NCBI GenBank assembly: GCA_021203365.1
Contig: JAJQBI010000069.1
Span: 33,101-97,100 of the forward strand
DNA: 64,000 nt
Reading direction: 5' to 3'
Source of the DNA: Clostridiales bacterium
GTDB lineage: Bacteria > Bacillota > Clostridia > Lachnospirales > Lachnospiraceae
Positions 59,598-64,000 of this stretch are shown piece by piece; the first letter of the stretch is position 1; the number at the start of each line of letters is the position of its first letter. The notes under the pieces are model-generated. The model was not told the origin of the DNA. It made no database searches and saw nothing but the letters and a program-made list of their open reading frames with translations. The position numbers were made by a program, and so were the translations under genes.

Positions 59598-60134
59598 TTA
59601 TTCCGGAGACTGAATCTCCAGAAGAGCCTGCCTGGCGGAAATCACCCTCTGCGGCGTGATACAGCTTTTCAGAACCACCAGCGCCGCCTCGTGCTCCTCC
59701 GGTCCGGAGGTGGATCCGCACAGATCCTCAATCACCGCACAGTCCACCAGATCGTTGTAACAGTCGAAGGCACTGTGCAGCACACAGCAGCCGGTGTTGA
59801 CCCCCGCAAAATAGATTTTTTCAATCCCATTTTCCCGGACAAAGGTCTTCATCTCTTCATTCCAGCAGCTGTATTTGTCCTTGTCAAATACTCTGGGGAT
59901 CACCGGCTTCAGAGAATCCAGAATCTCCGTCTCCGGCTCTCCCGCCATACAGGCCGTCCAGCCCTCAAAAACATAGCAGGCCGTTCGCGCATGGTTCACA
60001 TACCTTGTCCCGGCCACCAGCACGTCCTGGCCGACCTGCTGCAAAAAACTCAGGATCCGGCCGTCCAGCCCCCGGGTAAATTCATTCTGAAAGCCATTCT
60101 GCATGTCAATAATCAGAAACAGTATTTTTTTCAA
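59598..60134 (-). CDS. Isochorismatase-family cysteine hydrolase
   Basis: A 178-residue cysteine hydrolase of the nicotinamidase/isochorismatase fold. The triad is visible: Asp in LIIDMQNGF, Lys in DKDKYSCW and Cys in GVNTGCCVLHSA. Likely substrates are amides or related small molecules; none can be named. The start codon is TTG at 60134 with GGAAG seven bases upstream. It lies about 70 bp behind the ABC pair and 110 bp ahead of thrH on one strand. Confidence 0.9.
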   Translation of the reverse strand: MKKILFLIIDMQNGFQNEFTRGLDGRILSFLQQVGQDVLVAGTRYVNHARTACYVFEGWTACMAGEPETEILDSLKPVIPRVFDKDKYSCWNEEMKTFVRENGIEKIYFAGVNTGCCVLHSAFDCYNDLVDCAVIEDLCGSTSGPEEHEAALVVLKSCITPQRVISARQALLEIQSPE

Positions 60135-60202
60135 CTTTGAACTTCCTTTCCGCCTGCCGCACGGACAGGCTTTCGCTTTTGGGGGATTTCCGGCCGAAGC
60201 GC

Positions 60203-62095
60203 TTATTCCAGCTCAAAGGCACCAGTATAAAGCTGATAATACTGCCCCTTCTGCCGGATCAGCTCGTCATGGGTCCCCCGCTCTATGATCCGTCCGTGAT
60301 CCAGGACAATGATCACATCAGAATTCTTAACCGTGGACAGGCGATGCGCGATGACAAACACGGTCCTGCCCTCCATCAGCGCGTCCATGCCCCGCTGTAC
60401 AATGGCCTCCGTCCGTGTGTCAATGGAGGAGGTAGCCTCATCCAGAATCATAACCGGCGGATCGGCCACAGCCGCTCTTGCGATGGAAAGCAGCTGGCGC
60501 TGCCCCTGGGAAAGATTGGCTCCGTTTCCGGTGATATAAGTGTTATAGCCATCCGGGAGCCTGGTGATAAAATCATCCGCCCCGGCCAGTCTGGCCGCCG
60601 CGATACACTCTTCATCGGTGGCGTCCAGCTTTCCGTAACGGATATTTTCCATTACGGTTCCTGTAAACAGATTGGTATCCTGAAGCACAATGCCCAGGGA
60701 ATGGCGGAGATCCGCCTTCTTAATCTTATTAATATTAATCCCGTCATAACGGATTTTTCCATCCGCGATATCATAAAAACGATTCAGCAGATTGGTAATC
60801 GTGGTCTTGCCTGCGCCGGTGGCGCCCACAAAGGCCACCTTCTGCCCCGGCTTCGCGTAAAGGCTTACGTCGTGAAGAACCGGCTTGCCCTCCTCATAGG
60901 CAAAATCCACCCCAGACAGCCGTACATCGCCGGTAAGCTTCGTATAAGTGACATTCCCGTCCGCCTGATGGGGATGTTTCCAGGCCCACAGGCTGGTTCT
61001 CTCCTGACACTCGGTAAGCACCCCGTTTTCCTCCCGGGCATTTACCAGAGTCACATACCCCTCGTCCGTTTCCGCAGCCTCATCCTGCAGGGCAAAAATC
61101 CTTTCAGATCCGGCCAGACCCATAACCACCGCATTGATCTGCTGGGAAACCTGATTGATGCTCCCGGCAAACTGCTTGGTCATATTCAGAAAAGGTACAA
61201 TAATGCTGATACTGATGGGAAGCCCGGACAGGCTCAGGTTTGGAACCCCGGACAGAAGCAGAAGGCCGCCGACCACCGCCACACACACATACAGCAGGTT
61301 TCCCAGATTATTCAGAATCGGTCCCAGGGTATTGGCATACCGGTTGGCCTTCTCCGACTCCCTGAAAAGCTCATCATTGATCCGGTCGAAATCCTTCTCG
61401 CTTTCCGTCTCATGGCAGAAAACCTTCACTACCTTCTGACCGGTCATGATCTCCTCCGCAAAGCCCTCTACCTTTCCAAGCGCCACCTGCTGCCGGAAAA
61501 AGAACCTGGCAGAGCCTCCGCCGACCTTTCCCGTGATCAGTACCATGAGGATCACGCCCGCAACCACCACAATCATCAGCCAGAAGCAGTAATAGATCAT
61601 AATGGCAAAAATCGACACCACCGTGATCGCAGAGATCAGCAGATTGGGAAAGCTCTGAGAGAGCATCTGGCGCAGAGTGTCAATGTCATTGGTGTAATAG
61701 CTCATCACGTCGCCGTGATTGTGTGTGTCAAAATATTTTACAGGAAGACGCTGCATACCATTGTACATCTTCACCCGCAGTTTTTTCAGGGTTCCCTGGG
61801 TAATGATCGCCATCATCTGATTGTAGGCAAAAACCGAAAGAAGGGAAAGGATATACAGCACAACCAGTATTCCCACATATCTCAGGATCTGCCCGCTCAC
61901 CGCGCCCCAGTCACCGGACTCCCAGCTGCTCTCAATCACCGCGATAATATTCTGCATGAAAATCGTGGGCAGGGCACTGACGATGGCGCTGAAAACAATA
62001 CAGACGATCACCAGGGGAAACATAACCGGGTAAAACTCCCACACCGTCTTCAGAAGGCGGCCGACTACATTCGGTTTCTTTTTCTTATTATTCAT
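60203..62095 (-). CDS. Heterodimeric ABC exporter, subunit with intact ATP site
   Basis: A 630-residue half-transporter. Six membrane segments in about 20-330, a long linker, then Walker A GATGAGKTT, Q-loop VLQDTNLF, signature LSQGQRQLL, Walker B VMILDEATSSID with the catalytic Glu, and IAHRLSTV. Its signature has LSQGQ instead of LSGGQ. It overlaps the preceding ABC gene by 8 bp and pairs with it, as in BmrCD or LmrCD. Likely a multidrug or lipid exporter. Confidence 0.94.
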   Translation of the reverse strand: MNNKKKKPNVVGRLLKTVWEFYPVMFPLVIVCIVFSAIVSALPTIFMQNIIAVIESSWESGDWGAVSGQILRYVGILVVLYILSLLSVFAYNQMMAIITQGTLKKLRVKMYNGMQRLPVKYFDTHNHGDVMSYYTNDIDTLRQMLSQSFPNLLISAITVVSIFAIMIYYCFWLMIVVVAGVILMVLITGKVGGGSARFFFRQQVALGKVEGFAEEIMTGQKVVKVFCHETESEKDFDRINDELFRESEKANRYANTLGPILNNLGNLLYVCVAVVGGLLLLSGVPNLSLSGLPISISIIVPFLNMTKQFAGSINQVSQQINAVVMGLAGSERIFALQDEAAETDEGYVTLVNAREENGVLTECQERTSLWAWKHPHQADGNVTYTKLTGDVRLSGVDFAYEEGKPVLHDVSLYAKPGQKVAFVGATGAGKTTITNLLNRFYDIADGKIRYDGININKIKKADLRHSLGIVLQDTNLFTGTVMENIRYGKLDATDEECIAAARLAGADDFITRLPDGYNTYITGNGANLSQGQRQLLSIARAAVADPPVMILDEATSSIDTRTEAIVQRGMDALMEGRTVFVIAHRLSTVKNSDVIIVLDHGRIIERGTHDELIRQKGQYYQLYTGAFELE

Positions 62096-63830
62096 CGCTC
62101 ACACCTGCCTTATTCTGAGAATAGTAAATTTCCTGGTAAATCTCATTGTGAGCCAGCAGCTCCTCGTGGGTTCCCACGGCAAGGATCCGGCCGCCGTCCA
62201 TCACAAGAATCCGGTCTGAATCCTCCACAGAGGAAATCCTCTGCGCGATAATAATCTTTGTGGTCTCCGGAATATATTCCCGCATGGCCTTGCGGATCAG
62301 CGCGTCCGTCCGGGTATCCACCGCGCTGGTAGAATCGTCAAGGATCAGAATCTTCGGCTTCTTCAGGAGAGCTCTGGCGATACACAGACGCTGCTTCTGC
62401 CCGCCGGAAACATTGGTTCCCCCCTGCTCGATATAGGTGTCGTACCCATTGGGGAACTGAGAAATAAACTCATCCGCCTGGGCCAGCCTGCAGGCCTGTA
62501 CCAGTTCCTCATCCGAAGCGTTTTTATTGCCCCAGCGAAGGTTTTCCTTAATCGTTCCGGAAAACAGGACGTTTTTCTGAAGAACCACCGCCACCTGGTT
62601 TCGCAGGGTTTCCAGATCGTATTCCTTTACATTGCGCCCGCCAACCTTTACCTCTCCCTCCGTGGCGTCATACAGGCGGGAAATCAGCTGAATCAGAGAG
62701 GATTTGGAAGATCCAGTCCCTCCGATGATTCCGATGGTCTCCCCGGATCGGATATGCAGATCCACGTCGGAAAGCGCCATGCGCTCTGCCTTCCGGGAAT
62801 ATTTAAAGCTTACATGGTCAAAATCCACGGAGCCGTCCGCCACCTGGTAAACCGGATGCTCCGGATTAGCCAGAGAGGGTTTCTCGTCAAGGACCTCCGC
62901 AATTCGCTGTCCGGACTCCAGTGCCAGAGTGATCATGACAAAAACCATGGAAAGCATCATCAGACTGGAAAGCATCATAAAGCTGTAGGTCAGCAGAGAG
63001 GAAAGATGTCCCACATCCAGGTCCAGTCCTCTGGTGGAGATAATCGTGTAGGATCCAAAGGTGAGAACAAAAATCATAACAATATACATACAGAACTGCA
63101 TCAGGGGATTGTTGAGAGCCAGAATCCGCTCCGCCCTGGTAAAATCCCGGCAGACATCCTCGGCAGCCGCGCCGAACTTCTGCTCCTCATAGTCCTCACG
63201 GACAAAGGATTTCACCACCCGCATACCGTTGATGTTCTCCTGGATGGACTCGTTCAGTTTGTCATATTTCCTGAAAACCCTGCGGAACAGAGGCATGGTT
63301 TTATAGATGACCAGGCCCAGGCCGCAGGCCAGAAGAGGCACCACCACCACAAAAATCCAGGCCAGCTTTCCGCCCATGATAAAGGCCATGATAAAGGCAA
63401 AAATCAGCATCAGCGGGGAACGCACCGCGGTGCGGATCAGCATCATATACGCCATCTGGACGTTGGTCACATCCGTGGTAAGCCTGGTTACCAGGGAGGA
63501 GGTCAGAAATTTATCGATATTCTCGAAGGAAAATTTCTGAATGTTGTAAAAAATATCATGGCGCAGATTTCTGGCCAGACCGCAGGAGGCCGTGGCACAG
63601 GTAAATCCCGCCGCCGTTCCGAAGCCCAGGGAAAGCAGCGCCATCACCACAAGAAGCAGACCGTCCTGCAAAAGCACGCGAAACTCACATCCGGCCTTAA
63701 TCTGGTTGACCATGCGTGCTGTGATAAAGGGAATAATACATTCCAGCACCACCTCCATGGACACCAGGCACGGAGTGGCAATGGAAGCCTTCTTATATTC
63801 CCGAATGCTCCCGGCAAGTTTTCTTATCAT
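62088..63830 (-). CDS. Heterodimeric ABC exporter, subunit with degenerate ATP site
   Basis: A 580-residue half-transporter, first gene of the pair. After six membrane segments the ATPase domain has Walker A GGTGSSKSS, signature VSGGQKQRL and Walker B ILILDDSTSAVD, where the catalytic Glu is Asp, and Gln replaces the switch His in IIAQRISSV. Such changes mark the non-hydrolysing site of heterodimeric exporters. Behind a good promoter; RBS AGGAAGG about ten bases before the ATG. Confidence 0.94.
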   Translation of the reverse strand: MIRKLAGSIREYKKASIATPCLVSMEVVLECIIPFITARMVNQIKAGCEFRVLLQDGLLLVVMALLSLGFGTAAGFTCATASCGLARNLRHDIFYNIQKFSFENIDKFLTSSLVTRLTTDVTNVQMAYMMLIRTAVRSPLMLIFAFIMAFIMGGKLAWIFVVVVPLLACGLGLVIYKTMPLFRRVFRKYDKLNESIQENINGMRVVKSFVREDYEEQKFGAAAEDVCRDFTRAERILALNNPLMQFCMYIVMIFVLTFGSYTIISTRGLDLDVGHLSSLLTYSFMMLSSLMMLSMVFVMITLALESGQRIAEVLDEKPSLANPEHPVYQVADGSVDFDHVSFKYSRKAERMALSDVDLHIRSGETIGIIGGTGSSKSSLIQLISRLYDATEGEVKVGGRNVKEYDLETLRNQVAVVLQKNVLFSGTIKENLRWGNKNASDEELVQACRLAQADEFISQFPNGYDTYIEQGGTNVSGGQKQRLCIARALLKKPKILILDDSTSAVDTRTDALIRKAMREYIPETTKIIIAQRISSVEDSDRILVMDGGRILAVGTHEELLAHNEIYQEIYYSQNKAGVSDE

Positions 63831-63867
63831 AATTATTCACCCTTCCTTTTTGTCCGTTCTCCCTAAG

Positions 63868-63896
63868 AATATACCATCATATATTTTCAGAAGCAA
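63868..63896 (-). promoter_or_regulatory. Promoter of the ABC exporter pair
   Basis: Minus strand TTGCTT and TATATT with a 17-bp spacer, about 35 bp before the start codon. The remaining bases to 64000 hold nothing I can support. Confidence 0.7.
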
Positions 63897-64000
63897 GCCA
63901 TTATTTGCCCTTTTTCAGAACAGGATTTATAATTCACATCCGACCTTGAGCAGGCAGATGGAATCGTTAAAACAGCAGCCTTTTGCGCTTCGTTTTACAA

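Noticed and set aside
60137..62251. Plus-strand 704-codon frame opposite the ABC exporter genes
   Set aside because: Antisense of two ABC genes with complete motifs; His/Gln-rich sequence is typical of mirror frames.
1..64000. tRNA, rRNA, tmRNA or RNase P genes
   Set aside because: None was recognised in any of the intergenic gaps on either strand.

Overview
The window looks like a stretch of chromosome from a Gram-positive, spore-forming anaerobe of the Clostridia, most likely Lachnospiraceae. The support is an alpha/beta small acid-soluble spore protein, GerW and a YlbJ-like protein for sporulation, a RecU resolvase, the short HisG/HisZ ATP-phosphoribosyltransferase, FeoA-FeoB, GGAGG-type ribosome binding sites before nearly every gene, and closest-looking families typical of gut Firmicutes. 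This is a family-level inference; no rRNA or tRNA gene is present to fix it.

Layout. 1-2.75 kb: 3' end of aroE and a two-component system (+). 2.7-4.0 kb: split threonine/serine exporter (-). 4.2-5.6 kb: a minimal microcompartment locus, two EutS/PduU-like shell proteins plus an EutP-like GTPase (+). 5.6-10.8 kb: histidine operon hisZ-G-D-B-IE (-) from a consensus promoter; its last gene carries a HisF-like domain that has lost both catalytic aspartates. 10.9-17.1 kb: a seven-gene housekeeping run read from a RelQ-type alarmone synthetase to RecU (-). 17.3-29.6 kb: PepD, YlbJ-like, coaD/rsmD/mgsA, SASP, recG/fakA/Asp23, rpmB, gerW/DUF2953. 29.7-37.6 kb: Nudix, then zapA-U32-FtsW/RodA-PBP and ruvAB. 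37.7-43.5 kb: FeoAB, a hydrolase and a GH36 alpha-galactosidase.

43.5-48.5 kb is the accessory part. It is visibly richer in A+T and holds an XRE regulator, an ImmA/IrrE metallopeptidase and a PIN-like nuclease in one operon behind a promoter with two identical 10-bp boxes exactly 42 bp apart, followed by a pair of secreted beta-propeller-like proteins. 48.7-64 kb returns to ordinary genes: an ABC exporter, an AAA ATPase fused to a PD-(D/E)XK-like nuclease, a GNAT acetyltransferase, TrpB2, an AlsT symporter with an attenuator-like leader, PdxA, a corrinoid-activase-like ASKHA protein without its ferredoxin domain, ThrH, an isochorismatase-family hydrolase and a heterodimeric ABC exporter.

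Four intergenic copies of one short hairpin repeat occur in the window (about 22.0, 27.7, 48.5 and 50.6 kb). The stem changes on both sides between copies, and one copy supplies the -10 box of a promoter. The XRE/ImmA/PIN module, the pseudo-HisF fusion, the minimal shell locus and this repeat family are the best leads for something not yet described.
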